Positions 8,046 through 18,089 are shown, numbered from the stretch's first letter. The stretch: 64,000 nucleotides of DNA from Sulfitobacter sp. W027 (GCF_025143985.1 NZ_CP083565.1:124001-188000), one strand, 5' to 3'. The notes: a model not told the origin generated them from the sequence alone. Numbers and translations: made by a program.

Positions 8046-8815
8046 ATGGAGAATCTAGAGCTTCTACTGAATCGGGCGCTGGATGCCGTCATAGGCATGG
8101 GCTCAGAGGGGCGCGTAACGGCTTGGAATGGCGCGGCCGAAGAGCTCTTTGGTTGGTCCAAGGAGGAGGCCTTGGGCGCGGTCTTAGGTGAGTTGATTGT
8201 GCCGGCTCAACATCGTGAACACCACGCGCGCGGTCTTGAGCATTACAACCGCACAGGCGAAGGCCCCGTTCTTGAGAGGCGTATCAAAATTACGGCCCTG
8301 CACCGGACAGGCGTCGAGTTTCCGGTCGAGTTGTCGATCTTCGCGATCAACCACTCCGACCAGCAGCATAGTTTCTACGCTTTTGTGCGCGATCGATCTG
8401 TTGAGGAAGCGGCGCATCGCGAACAAGAGCTGCGCGCGCGGGAAGCGACGGCTGTCATGAATGTGGGCCAAAAGCTGATCGAAGATGTGCCCCTTGATGA
8501 CTTCATCCAGTTCTGTCTCGACGAGGTATGCGATATTGCCAGCATGGATGCGGGGCATCTCTATGTTGTACGGGGCGAAGGCAGCGCTCAGATCTTGGAG
8601 CCTTCGGGGATTTGGTGCCTGCGCGATGAACGGTATCGGCCAGTTGTAGAGGTCACCTCCCGCCTCCAGTTCAAACCGGGGCAAGGGCTTCCGGGCCGGG
8701 CTTGGCAGTCAGGCGGGTTGGAGGCGCTCGAAAACCTGATTGATGACTGCAAATTCTTGCGCCGCGAGGTTTTTACGGAGGTGGGGCTGACGCGGGGTGT
8801 GGCACTTGCAGTTGC
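8046..8815 (+). pseudogene. PAS-GAF sensor protein, truncated at a deletion junction
   Basis: The frame encodes a PAS domain (residues 1-125, with AWNGAAEELFGWS) and then the first two thirds of a GAF domain (about 140-257, ending LTRGVALAVA). Sensor homologues continue through the GAF core into a kinase or other output domain. Here similarity ends at about 8815, where the sequence becomes the 3' part of an oppositely oriented Fsr-like gene. The frame runs a dozen codons antisense before a stop at 8852. A functional signalling protein is unlikely. Confidence 0.65.
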
Positions 8816-9889
8816 GGCAGCGATGCCCCCGAGGCCGAAGTTCAACCCATAGAACAGCCCGCCGATCAAGCCAATTCGGTCTGGGAGAAGATCCATCGCG
8901 TATATCAGGATCGAGGCAAAGGCGCTGGCCATGATTAGACTGATCAGGATCGTTAGAACGCCTGTCCAGAACAGACCCGCATAAGGCAGGATCAGCGTCA
9001 GCGGCAGGGGTCCTAGCATCGAGAACCAGATGATCCTGTAGCGCCCGATACGGTCACCCATGATACCGCCGATTAAGACACCCACGGCGGCTGCAATTAG
9101 AAAAACGAACAGCATCAACTGCGAAGCGGGAATAGACAGATCAAACCGCTCGATGAGATAGAAGGTATAGAACGACCGGAAACTCTCGCTATAGGTGTTC
9201 TTTACAAACATCAGCAGTGTCAGAACCACCCGTCCGAGACCGATGGTGAACGGCGCATGGCTGGGAGCCGGAATGCCCTTACTGGCGCGTGCCCGCATCG
9301 CTGCGAACTCGGTACTGATCTGGCGCTGCTTGCTGCCGATCCACCCCAAGAGCACCATTGCGAGCAAGGCGACTACCGCAAACCATGCCAAGCTTGGTTG
9401 CCCCCATGGTACGATGATCAGCGCGGCAAACACCGGCCCAAGCGCACCTCCCGCTTGGCCGCCCACTTGGAACATGCCTTGCGCGAGCCCCTGCCGCCCC
9501 CCGGCGGCATAGCGTGCCATCCGCGTGGCCTCGGGGTGGAAGATCGACGAACCGATACCGATCAGAGCGACGGAAACAAGGATCATCGCATAGCTTGGTG
9601 CATAAGCAAGGCAGACCATCCCCGACATGGTGAACATCATGCCCACCACCGGCGAATATGGTGCGGGGTACCTGTCGGTAATCATCCCGATGACTGGCTG
9701 CAAAAGGGCACCAGCCACCTGAAACGTCAAGGTGATCATGCCGATCTGCACGAAGTCGAGTTGATAGATCTCTCTCAGAATAGGATAGGCTGCCGGGATT
9801 AGGGATTGCATCAAATCGTTGAGCAGATGCGTCATGCCCAACACTGTCAGCACAGTGAGATAGGTTCCTGAGCGAGCTGCTATCGTCAT
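8815..9889 (-). pseudogene. Fosmidomycin-resistance (Fsr)-like MFS transporter lacking its C-terminus
   Basis: A major-facilitator protein of the Fsr type. From the ATG at 9889 it has about eleven transmembrane segments, HLLNDLMQSLIPA near the N-terminus and FHPEATRMAR around residue 130, both typical of Fsr. The frame matches the family up to LFYGLNFGLGGIAAA and then enters the antisense of the truncated PAS-GAF gene, so the last helix and tail (about 40 residues) are lost. I prefer ATG 9889 to the far-upstream start because family similarity begins there. Transport function is probably lost. Confidence 0.7.
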
Positions 9890-10289
9890 TACATTTGTCT
9901 CACGATCTGGAGAAATCGGCGGCGTTGGGCCAAACTGCTCATAGCGTGTTGGCTTCTGCAAGGGGTCATGCCCACGGCCCATTTTTTGGCGCGGCACAAT
10001 AGACCCGTTATCAGGCGCACTCTGCCGTTTGCATCAGTCGAGCGAGCCTCGGTGGAATATACGCCTAAGCGTCGATGGCGGGGGGCTTTACCCACCTTGT
10101 TCCGTCTAAACTCCAATGTTCCATCCTGATTGGTGGCCGAGATGTACGGTGGTCGCGTTATCGAGGTGTGGACAGTAGTCTCGGTACTGGACAGCCCCAC
10201 TCTGCACGCCGACTTGCCAGTTAAATGAAATCAGCCACCGAACAACATCTTCAAAGCGCCTTCGACCGGTGGACGGGCCATGCTTGTAG

Positions 10290-12755
10290 CTAGCGAATAT
10301 AGCGATCCCAACTACCGTAGCTGCTAAGGACCGTCCCACGGGGGATGCTGAGGCCGATGAGCGCAGCACCGCAAAGCAACGAAAACCCAGTGGGCCCCCA
10401 ATTAGCGCCCGCGACAAAGGGGGCGAACAGCAGGACAACTCCCAGTATCAGGTTCAGAAACCGGACCATCCGGCCGACCGGCGCCAAGGCTGCGACAGAA
10501 AAGGTGATGACCAGCGCTCCGATGATATGGTTCGTAGCGGCCGCACCGCTACCCCAAGGGATGAGCCAAGGCGACAGCATCAATAGCAGCCCCACGGCCA
10601 TGGAAGCCAGCAATGTCCAGGGAAAGGTCATGCCGCCCGACACCATTTCGCTTAGGATGATCCGTGGACCGCGTTCGAAGTTGTCAATTGGGGCCTCGTC
10701 CGGCCCTTTGTCGGTATCCCCGTTAAAGAACACTCTGAGCCACGGTTGCCCTGCCAGATGGCGGCGTTGCAGGAATTGATAGGTCGCGACCAGTTCATCC
10801 AGCGAATAGGGGATCTGCCAGACCATTGCAGCCGCAGCGATCAGCGCCAGCGTGGAATAGGTGCCGATGACGATCGGCTGGATCACGATAAAGAAGATGG
10901 AGATGGCGCCAAGCGGCACGATCATCACGCCAAAGAGCACCACCAGCCAAGGCATGGTCCGCCATCGCCGCGCCGACCCCATCGCCCCCACCAAGATCTC
11001 CAGCGCATAGGTTAGCGCGCCGATCCCAGCGTCGGGGACCGGCCAGGCCTTGGAAACGGAGGAGGTGATAATCTCTTCGGTCCCGTTCTTCGCAACGGTG
11101 CTGCCGGGAAAAAACGGCTCCCAGACATGTTCGATGCTGCCAAGCTGATAGCCGGTCAGATAGCGGGAGATTAACAGCCCGACCACCGCGAGCATGATGA
11201 CGGGCAATCGCTGGAACCAATCGGAGGGCGAATAATCCCAGCCTTTGGGTATGGTTGGGCCGGTCTGCGCGGCAACCGGAGAAACGCCGGGCACCGGGGG
11301 AAAGCCCAAGGCAAAGGCGACCGCGAGCATTCCGACAGCCGTATTGTTCAGGTAGGCCGCAGCACTGTCACTCCAGAAAACCAGTGGCGCAAAGAGTATC
11401 CAGCACCCCAGCCCCGCCGCTGCGGACCGCGCCCAAGGCAGACGCCAGGAGAGGGACAAGAGCCCCAGCACGGTCAGCAATATGCCCGCAACCAGGTCTG
11501 ACAGGCCGAGCCAGGTTCCCACATGCCCCAACAAGGGCGGCGAAGTGAGTAGCCACAGCCCCAGTCCCGCGTTGGCCCAGCCGGTCCACAGGTGAGCCCG
11601 ATGCTCTGCTCGGTAATCCCTCTCATGAGCCTCGCGCACGGTTTCCGGATTCTCGAGCCTACCATCTGCAGCTTCCAGCCACGGCGGCGGGGTAATCCCA
11701 TTGATGCGGTACCAGCCCAAGGGATCGCGCTTCAGCGCCGAAATAAGCGTCGGCAGTTTATCATTGATGCGTTCCTGCGGTGACCAATCCAGCAGATCGC
11801 GGGCCAGTGAAATATCCAGCGCGAAGTGATCCGAGGCCATGTCGATCATAAAGGGCCGGATGAAGGGCTTTTCACCCTGATCCAGGGCGTCGGGCACCAC
11901 CGGTTCCGACCCCGTTTCCAGGGCGGCTCCGAGTTTGGCGACTGGTCCCGGCACCACCAGGGTTTGCCAGGTTTCTTCTCCATGGATCAACGCGCCGATA
12001 CGATCCTGCAGGACGCCGTAACTCAACGTATCGGGTTCGCCAGCAAGGATCACTTGACCCGAGGGGATATCAGCGCGGCGGTCCACGGTGCGCGTGAACA
12101 GCCGTAACATGTCATCGACATGAATAAAGGCCTGCCCCGCGTTGGTGTTCCCCGCAAAGACATGGCTTTTGACGTTGCGCTCATAGATCCGCGCAATTTG
12201 ATGGCTGAGGGTCGGCACCGCTGTTTCATCGCCATATAGCCCGGCGAGGTGCAGAAAGACCGTAGACATATCTCCCGCCTCTTCGGCGATGATCTCTTCG
12301 GTACGGGCCTTGGACTGCGGATAGGTCCAGGAGGGGGCAAGTGGTGTTTCCTCTGTGAGTCGGGTGCCAGGACGGCCAGCAGCATGCACCAACATCGTGC
12401 CTGAATAAATGAACTGCTCAACCTCAAGCTTTCGTAAGGCGCGAAGCAGATTGCGCGTGCCGTCTTCGTTTACTGCCTTGTATTGCGGGCGCTCCTCGCC
12501 GCTGAAGTCGAAATAGGCCGCCAGATGGATAACCGAGGCAACGCGCCCGCCCGCTTTCTGCTCCAATTCCAAGATCGCGCGCTCCACCGACGCGCTGTCG
12601 GTGAGGTCAAAGGCGATCATATCATCTCGGTCCTTGGCGTTTCCAGGCCGGTCGAGTCCGATAACATGATAACTTTGCGACAGTGCCTTGCACAAACCGC
12701 TGCCGATATTCCCTGCCGCACCGGTGATTACCACAACAGGCTTATCCTGGGACAT
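10290..12755 (-). CDS. NAD-dependent epimerase/dehydratase fused to SPW-repeat membrane domains
   Basis: An 821-residue fusion. Residues 1-340 are an extended SDR domain with TGAAGNIGSG (11-20) and a YxxxK active site (Y145, K149). The middle has an SPW-type repeat membrane block (about 385-480), then further helices (510-650), and a second SPW-like block near the C-terminus (about 700-805). SPW repeats are pairs of helices with a short SPW-like motif, seen here as LTSPPLL and LMLSPWLIPW. The cytoplasmic head probably oxidises or epimerises a nucleotide sugar or quinone-like substrate at the membrane; the substrate is unknown. It appears to be a single-gene transcription unit. Confidence 0.8.
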   Translation of the reverse strand: MSQDKPVVVITGAAGNIGSGLCKALSQSYHVIGLDRPGNAKDRDDMIAFDLTDSASVERAILELEQKAGGRVASVIHLAAYFDFSGEERPQYKAVNEDGTRNLLRALRKLEVEQFIYSGTMLVHAAGRPGTRLTEETPLAPSWTYPQSKARTEEIIAEEAGDMSTVFLHLAGLYGDETAVPTLSHQIARIYERNVKSHVFAGNTNAGQAFIHVDDMLRLFTRTVDRRADIPSGQVILAGEPDTLSYGVLQDRIGALIHGEETWQTLVVPGPVAKLGAALETGSEPVVPDALDQGEKPFIRPFMIDMASDHFALDISLARDLLDWSPQERINDKLPTLISALKRDPLGWYRINGITPPPWLEAADGRLENPETVREAHERDYRAEHRAHLWTGWANAGLGLWLLTSPPLLGHVGTWLGLSDLVAGILLTVLGLLSLSWRLPWARSAAAGLGCWILFAPLVFWSDSAAAYLNNTAVGMLAVAFALGFPPVPGVSPVAAQTGPTIPKGWDYSPSDWFQRLPVIMLAVVGLLISRYLTGYQLGSIEHVWEPFFPGSTVAKNGTEEIITSSVSKAWPVPDAGIGALTYALEILVGAMGSARRWRTMPWLVVLFGVMIVPLGAISIFFIVIQPIVIGTYSTLALIAAAAMVWQIPYSLDELVATYQFLQRRHLAGQPWLRVFFNGDTDKGPDEAPIDNFERGPRIILSEMVSGGMTFPWTLLASMAVGLLLMLSPWLIPWGSGAAATNHIIGALVITFSVAALAPVGRMVRFLNLILGVVLLFAPFVAGANWGPTGFSLLCGAALIGLSIPRGTVLSSYGSWDRYIR

Positions 12756-13065
12756 AGCATTCTCCCCGCATCCTCTTTACGGACCAACGGCTTGTAGCCA
12801 ATTTTGTTCACCGATTGGTTTTCGGATCCTGCTCATAATCTGAGCTGAGAGCCACTATAAGCCCATAATCACCTTATCAAAGTGACCACCTAGTGCCCGC
12901 CCTGTAGGATGCAATTGGGTGCTAAGAAATCTGCGCGATTTGAGAATGCGCTGAACGATACAGGCAAAGGTCACAGAATGTCGTGAGCTCTAATGCGCAA
13001 TTTGCTTTGTTGAAGATAAAGAGTTCACGCTTACCTTATTCGTACGATCAGAAAAGGGGTTCGAT
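12756..13065. other. Intergenic region without recognisable gene
   Basis: This divergent spacer presumably carries the promoters of the epimerase fusion (minus) and the small coiled-coil gene (plus). An AAGGGG ribosome binding site lies at its right end. I see nothing else. Confidence 0.3.
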
Positions 13066-13308
13066 GTGAAACAGGATGAGTTTGATGAAAAGATACATGA
13101 GCTCGAAGAAGCATTGATTGAGCGGAGGGCTGAACTCGGGCGATCAAAAACTTCAGAAGCTGAGGAACAAAAGCTTCTGGACGTTCAGAGGCGAGTTGAA
13201 GCCCTTTTGGTCGACGCCAAGCGCCCGAGTGGCGAAGAGGACAAGCAGGACATTTTCCGCTTAGCCAATGAATTGCTTCTCGAACTCCGTCAGAATCCCT
13301 TCGCGTGA
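13066..13308 (+). CDS. Small acidic coiled-coil protein of unknown function
   Basis: An 80-residue, highly charged, almost entirely helical protein with heptad-like leucine spacing (HELEEALIERR, LLDVQRRVEALL, LANELLLELRQ). The start is a GTG at 13066, supported by AAGGGG eight bases upstream. There is no signal peptide or membrane segment. I do not recognise the family. It stands alone between the epimerase fusion and a gene-poor stretch. Confidence 0.6.
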   Translation: MKQDEFDEKIHELEEALIERRAELGRSKTSEAEEQKLLDVQRRVEALLVDAKRPSGEEDKQDIFRLANELLLELRQNPFA

Positions 13309-13783
13309 AATAATTGATCACTTGGTCCGGCTTGAATGTTAGGGCACAGGTATACATTGGCCTATCGGACGTGGCTCTCGATAGGTAACCCAAAATCCTA
13401 TTGGCTTGGCCGTGTTGTAGTGGCGGTGCCCCCATTTGAACGGAAGGCAGCGAGCCAATCAATCCCAGCCAGTCCGCCAATGGTATACTTCCCCGAGAGT
13501 CGTGATCCGCCGTTCACTGCAATTCTCTCGCCCGCAACCTGTCAGGATTTTCCGGGAACTGCCTATTGCGGTCTGGTGAGGTGGGGGCGTCGGTGGTTAA
13601 CTTCCCAGACTATTGAGGAAACCGCGATTGATGTAATTTGAAAGGTCAAACTACCGAACCAGAGTACCGAACCAGAGTGCAGTCATATTTTTGGAGCGGT
13701 CAAAATTGGTTTGCGCTCGTCCCAAACGGAGGCTTGTCATCAGATGTTCAGCCCAAACGTGCGCTAATGTTGTTTGTTTGCCA
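13309..13783. other. Gene-poor stretch
   Basis: No convincing coding frame on either strand. It contains a short tandem duplication of TACCGAACCAGAG at about 13652-13677. Otherwise nothing is seen. Confidence 0.35.
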
Positions 13784-14407
13784 TCAGCCAGGCTCGCCTC
13801 GATAGAGATCAAGTGAGGATCGGGGAAAGCGAACCATTCCACCATCAGAGGTTCGCTGTCGGGTAAAACCATGTCGATTATAGAAAGCTTCCAGGTCGTT
13901 CATCCGCAGGCCTTCGTTGCCGAACGGCTCGTGGACAAGCTCGACACTCAGATCCGCGGCATCTGCGGCTTTTACAAGTACACGCAGGATCTGGTGTGCA
14001 ATCCCCTGGCCACGGTGGTTCGGAGCGACCCATATACCGCCCAGAAAGAACCGTCTGTTCCTAAATGCATGTTCGATATAGGCGACATTGTCTTGCGCAT
14101 TGCGGTAGTAGGTGCGGTCTCCGGTATGACCGGTCTCTCCGCGAAGTCTTGGAACTTGGCTTATCCGTGCAAGAACGTCTGCATATTTCTTCCGTGCTCC
14201 AACTTGCGATTTATCTTGGGATGATCTGATTTCGGCCGTGAGCGCAGGGTGTCTGGTTTCACAATAGTCCTGCAAGCCGTGCTGCAGTGCCACTGAGACG
14301 AACGCGCGCAACTCATGGATCAGCCGATCGTTCTCAGCTTGAAGGAAATCCGCGGCCTTCAAAGTCGTTTGCTCGGTGGGGCACCTGCTGCTCTGCTTTC
14401 CAGCCAT
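13784..14407 (-). CDS. GNAT-family N-acetyltransferase, paralogue A
   Basis: A 207-residue protein with an N-terminal helical region (FVSVALQHGLQDYCETRHP) followed by a GNAT fold (residues 95-200). The acetyl-CoA loop is visible as GIWVAPNHRGQGIAHQI (R/Q-x-x-G-x-G/A), and AFYNRHGF is the usual C-terminal beta-bulge signature. It is clearly related along its whole length to the gene at 55315-55908. The substrate is unknown; the long conserved N-terminal helix is unusual for simple GNATs. No strong ribosome binding site is seen at the ATG at 14407. Confidence 0.8.
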   Translation of the reverse strand: MAGKQSSRCPTEQTTLKAADFLQAENDRLIHELRAFVSVALQHGLQDYCETRHPALTAEIRSSQDKSQVGARKKYADVLARISQVPRLRGETGHTGDRTYYRNAQDNVAYIEHAFRNRRFFLGGIWVAPNHRGQGIAHQILRVLVKAADAADLSVELVHEPFGNEGLRMNDLEAFYNRHGFTRQRTSDGGMVRFPRSSLDLYRGEPG

Positions 14408-14554
14408 ACTCAGAAATCCAAGTGCGGTTCAAATTGTGACGGACAAGCTTGTCCGAACTCGTTTTTCGTTCAAGCGCATTGATCAATGGGCCGGCCGTCC
14501 AATTTCAAGAAGTGCAAAGCGCTGCCCGCGACACCCGCGGGCAGAAGGGTTCGA

Positions 14555-14839
14555 TTATGCTAAGAGTGAAGGGCCCTTTTCCCCCTGTTTTTCCCTTGCG
14601 CGGGCGTCCTTTAACGCCTGCTTTAACAGGTTCAACCGCGCAAGTGCGCGATCGCGTTGTTCGAGGCGTCTTCGGAGGCGGGAGCCCGGATTGCCCATCA
14701 AGATGGTTTTTTTAGCTATCGTTTCCGGAAGCCAAACCAGCGCTGCAGATTGCGCTTCACTCAGCAATCGATCGGCTGCTTGAAAGCGCTGATACGCGAT
14801 AAGCACTGCTCTTCGATGTATCCCAACAAACCTATGCAC
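14555..14839 (-). CDS. Hypothetical basic helical protein
   Basis: A 94-residue protein rich in Arg, Leu and Ala with a predicted long helix in its second half (RRRLEQRDRALARLNLLKQALKDA, in part). No domain is recognised. The amino-acid pattern, with regular amphipathic spacing and no rare-residue runs, looks more like a gene than the overlapping plus-strand frames. It may belong with the GNAT gene upstream on the same strand. Coding status is not certain. Confidence 0.4.
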   Translation of the reverse strand: MHRFVGIHRRAVLIAYQRFQAADRLLSEAQSAALVWLPETIAKKTILMGNPGSRLRRRLEQRDRALARLNLLKQALKDARAREKQGEKGPSLLA

Positions 14840-15591
14840 GGCTGAACTCCCTAGACGAGTCGACAGGATCGCTCATACGACTATAGCAAATCTTCCCGTC
14901 AGTTTCACTCAAGCTGTGGAAACAAGACTTCCGATCGGTGCGCGCCCCGAAAACGCTTGAGAAGCCTTCAGTTACTTGACGCGCAGCAACCATACCTACC
15001 TGCACACCCAAACCTTGGCCAAATCTTTTGATGGAGGAGGTGACAACAACCGGCTCTGTCCTAATTCAAAGAGGACAGAACGGGAGTGAAAGCCATGGCC
15101 GAGAAACAGCAGAAATCTAACACAACGGGCAAGGGGACTGAAGGAAACCGCTTTGGTCTTATCGGCCTTGGGGTGGTTCCATTTCAGCATATTGCTGAGG
15201 GCGGCAATAAAAAGATGCCCATACATTCCCGATAGCCCTTGCGGCAAAGCGAGCCGCTCTATGCGCTTCATCGCCACTCTATCACAAACTGCTTTTCAAC
15301 TCGGCCGCGGGAGTCCGACCAAGCTGGGGATTGGGATATTGCCCGAACCTTCAGAAGTAATCGCGCACTCTTTCCAAAATTGGGGGAATCACGGTTGAGG
15401 CGCACTTCAAGTCTTCGACAGGAACCTCAAAATCACTTTGGTCAGCCATCCTTGCGACTCCTGAAAAACCAAGCTGTCAGCTGTTCGATATTGCACAGAG
15501 TGTGTTTGAGGGTAGGGAGTTGCGCATTTTTGCGCATCACTTAGTTGCAACTAATGTGACGAATGCATCTCAAACGGAGAAATAAAAACAG
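14840..15591. other. Mostly non-coding spacer before yceI
   Basis: Apart from a doubtful 46-codon frame at 15095-15235, no gene is supported. GGAGGAGG at about 15031 looks like a ribosome binding site but is not followed by a usable start codon. Confidence 0.3.
15095..15235 (+). CDS. Doubtful small basic peptide
   Basis: A 46-codon frame beginning MAEKQQKSN, preceded by GGGAG nine bases upstream. Its basic N-terminus is followed by a short hydrophobic stretch (FGLIGLGVV). No family is recognised. Listed because of the reasonable ribosome binding site; it may not be a gene. Confidence 0.22.
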   Translation: MAEKQQKSNTTGKGTEGNRFGLIGLGVVPFQHIAEGGNKKMPIHSR

Positions 15592-16170
15592 ATGAAAAAC
15601 TTCCTTCTCACGACGGTAATGGGCGCGACGCTCGCGACTGCGGCACAGGCCGAAACGGTGGCATATGTGCTTGATCCGTCTCATAGCCAGATCGTTTTCA
15701 GCTATAACCACTTGGGTTTCTCGACCACGACAGGCATGTTCTCCGGGTTCGAGGGCAGCATCGAGCTGGACCAGGAAGATCCGGCGGCATCGAGCGTCTC
15801 TGTTTCCTTTCCCGCAAAGAGCCTCATCACCGGCTGGCCCGCGCGCGAAGAGCATTTCCTGTCCGAGGATTTCTTCGGCGCCGAAGCGAACCCTTTGGTG
15901 ACATTCACCTCGACGTTGATCGAAGTGACCGGCGAAGAGACCGGCAAGATCACCGGCGATCTGACTATGAACGGCATTACGCAGTCTGTCGTCTTGGACG
16001 CAACACTGAACCAGTTGGAAGATCATCCGATGGAAAATCGCCCCTGGGCCGGGTTTGACGCGACAACCACGCTGCTGCGCTCGGATTTCGACATGGGCCA
16101 GTTCGCACCGTTTGTCGGGGATGATGTCGCGATCGATATCTCGATCGAAGCAATGGTGCCCGCTGAATAA
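15592..16170 (+). CDS. YceI family periplasmic lipid-binding protein
   Basis: A 192-residue protein with a cleavable signal peptide (residues 1-20, ending AQAE) and a full YceI beta-barrel. It opens with YVLDPSHSQIVFSYNHLGFS and has the internal HFLSEDFF and DLTMNGITQSVVL motifs. The family binds isoprenoid or other long-chain lipids in the periplasm. It converges on a cytochrome b561-YceI fusion, and a bidirectional terminator lies between them. The two probably act on related membrane lipids or quinone-like ligands; that is inference from pairing. Confidence 0.9.
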   Translation: MKNFLLTTVMGATLATAAQAETVAYVLDPSHSQIVFSYNHLGFSTTTGMFSGFEGSIELDQEDPAASSVSVSFPAKSLITGWPAREEHFLSEDFFGAEANPLVTFTSTLIEVTGEETGKITGDLTMNGITQSVVLDATLNQLEDHPMENRPWAGFDATTTLLRSDFDMGQFAPFVGDDVAIDISIEAMVPAE

Positions 16171-16190
16171 TCGAAGCCTAACCCTCAACC

Positions 16191-16226
16191 AAAAGGGCCG
16201 CGCAATCCCTCGCGCGGCCCTTTTTC
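16191..16226. terminator. Bidirectional terminator between yceI and the b561-yceI fusion
   Basis: A strong GC stem (AAAAGGGCCGCGC at 16191-16203 pairing with GCGCGGCCCTTTTT ending about 16225) has an A run on one side and a T run on the other, so it can serve both converging genes. Confidence 0.85.
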
Positions 16227-16244
16227 GTCTCGATGGCGCAGAGC

Positions 16245-17426
16245 CTATTCCGTCTTGGTCGCCACCAGTTCAATCTGGACCTCTACGGAAAACCCGACAG
16301 AGCTTTCGTCCGGATAGGCCGCCCCCATGCCGAAATCACGACGGTCCAGACCCGTGCCACCAAAAACCGTGGCCGTGCCCCCTGTCACCTCGAGATCGAA
16401 GTCGAGCGTGACGGGAACACGTTGCCCGACCAATGTCAGGGAGCCTGATGCGCGGTGGGTCGGTCCGTCGATTTGCACGATGTCGCCCTGAAACACCGCG
16501 GTGTCATGTACGGCGACATCGAAGAACTCGGGGCCTTTCGCCTGGTCCGTCACGGACCCCAGTGTGAGGGAGGTCGTATCGATCACCGTCTTCACGGTGC
16601 CTGTTCCGGTTACTTCATCATAGTCGATGTCGGCCTGCCAATTGGCAAAGCCGCCGGTGACCTCGGCCCCCATCTGCGTGATCGTGAACGACAGGCTGCC
16701 TTCCTGCACGACCCAGCCTTCGGTCTGCTGGGCTGGCAAATGTGACGCGCCTTCCACGATGTGAGCGGGGGCGAACACGGTCAGGGCGCCGCCGATTGCA
16801 AAGGTCCAGATCCCTATTGCGGCGAAAACGGAAGCCCCCTTGCCGGGGTGAGTGGCCGCCTTGCCGGCAGCCCGTCCGTTCCACATGCGGGCCAAGGTGC
16901 CGTCGCGGTCGATCAACGCGTGTTTGACTGCGCCGCCAATATGCGCCGCGACCATGGCCGCCAATACGATCCCCGCAATCCAGTGAACATTGGCTGCCGC
17001 ACCGGCGAGGCGCTCCGACTTCGGAATGAACGGCAGGCTTTGGGGGAAGGGCCACCAGATTGGCGCAAAGCCCACTTCGGCCGAATGGATCACCCAGCCG
17101 GAGAGGGGCAGCACGAAGATGGCGGCGTAAAGCACCCAATGCGCCGTCTCGGCGGCAAAGGTTTCAAGGCGCCGTTCGGGATGGAGCGGCACGGGACGCT
17201 GTTGCGAGATTGCCCAGATCACCCGCAACATAGCCAGAGCCAAGACCGTCATGCCGATCGTCTTATGTGCCGAATACAACAGCTGAAGGAAGCCCACGGT
17301 ATCGCCACTGCGCGGCGTGAACTTCCCGATCAATCCAAGCGCTATGTCTGCCAGCACTAGGAGCGCGATGCTCCAATGGAAAAAGCGGGAGACGCGCCCG
17401 TAGCTGGCGGTTGTGTTTGATATCAT
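16245..17426 (-). CDS. Cytochrome b561 domain fused to a YceI domain
   Basis: A 393-residue inner-membrane protein. Residues 1-180 form a four-helix cytochrome b561 with haem-ligand histidines in FFHWSIALL, AHKTIGM, NVHWIAG and AAHIGG. A fifth helix (about 200-225) leads into a YceI barrel (about 232-393) that would lie in the periplasm. Such fusions suggest that the YceI cup presents a quinone-like or polyisoprenoid ligand to the haem protein. The gene faces a stand-alone yceI. The start ATG at 17426 is preceded by GAGACATGTGAGGA-type purine-rich sequence. Confidence 0.9.
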   Translation of the reverse strand: MISNTTASYGRVSRFFHWSIALLVLADIALGLIGKFTPRSGDTVGFLQLLYSAHKTIGMTVLALAMLRVIWAISQQRPVPLHPERRLETFAAETAHWVLYAAIFVLPLSGWVIHSAEVGFAPIWWPFPQSLPFIPKSERLAGAAANVHWIAGIVLAAMVAAHIGGAVKHALIDRDGTLARMWNGRAAGKAATHPGKGASVFAAIGIWTFAIGGALTVFAPAHIVEGASHLPAQQTEGWVVQEGSLSFTITQMGAEVTGGFANWQADIDYDEVTGTGTVKTVIDTTSLTLGSVTDQAKGPEFFDVAVHDTAVFQGDIVQIDGPTHRASGSLTLVGQRVPVTLDFDLEVTGGTATVFGGTGLDRRDFGMGAAYPDESSVGFSVEVQIELVATKTE

Positions 17427-17519
17427 TGGGTCCTCACATGTCTCGCTGGGTTCTCAATATATCGATTTCGCCGCCCGCACATTCCGTTGTTTCCACACAA
17501 CCAATGTGCGCAGAAGGTT

Positions 17520-17608
17520 GGGACACGGTTTCTCGAACATTCCGGCCGCCTTTTTCAAAGTTGCGGATCGCCAAGTAGATCAACTTCGTGGCAGCGTCTT
17601 CGGCGCGA
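17520..17608 (-). pseudogene. IS256-like transposase fragment
   Basis: The minus strand reads AEDAATKLIYLAIRNFEKGG followed by RNVRE, similar to the C-terminal region of mutator/IS256-type transposases. It joins the IS5-like fragment within CGCGCCGAAG (about 17605), so one element was cut into another. Only about 30 codons are recognisable. Confidence 0.35.
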
Positions 17609-17930
17609 CAAATTGGAGAAATCAGGCACCGCAATGGCCACTCCCAGCAGCGTCACGATTGAGCGCATCAAGCCTTGGGTCTGCCGCAGCGGTTGCTTGA
17701 AGACCATGTCCAGTGTCAGGCAAAGCTCGATTGCCAGATCAGAGTAATATGGCTGACCACCAGGGGGTGTTCGACGTGGAGCCGCCCAAAGGTCAAGCGC
17801 GTCCTCGCTGATCAAGACCGTCAGGATAACCGCGCCGCCGCAGGCCCTCGTTGTATTCAGACCAGTTGGTCACCGGCTGCTTTTGCTTCGGAATTTTGCT
17901 ACGCCGATCAGCGTTGAACTTGGGCGGCAT
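17606..17930 (-). pseudogene. IS5-family transposase, N-terminal fragment with frameshift
   Basis: From the ATG at 17930 the frame reads MPPKFNADRRSKIPKQKQPV and then NWSEYNEGLRRRG. After a one-base shift near 17820 it continues ISEDALDLWAAPRRTPPGGQ and LRQTQGLMRSIVTLLGV. This is the N-terminal quarter of an IS5-group DDE transposase. The catalytic domain is absent. A decayed copy of the same segment occurs at 41461-41657. Confidence 0.75.
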
Positions 17931-18089
17931 ATACAGCGTCCTCAAAAGAATAAGCCGTGACCGATATCAGCCGAGTGGGGCACCGTGCAACAAGGCCCCT
18001 GTTTAATGCGGGACGGGCAGTAGATGCGCAAAGCTAAATTTCTTCCCTGGGCCACTTGCCGTTACGCAAGGGAAACCTAATTACGATCA

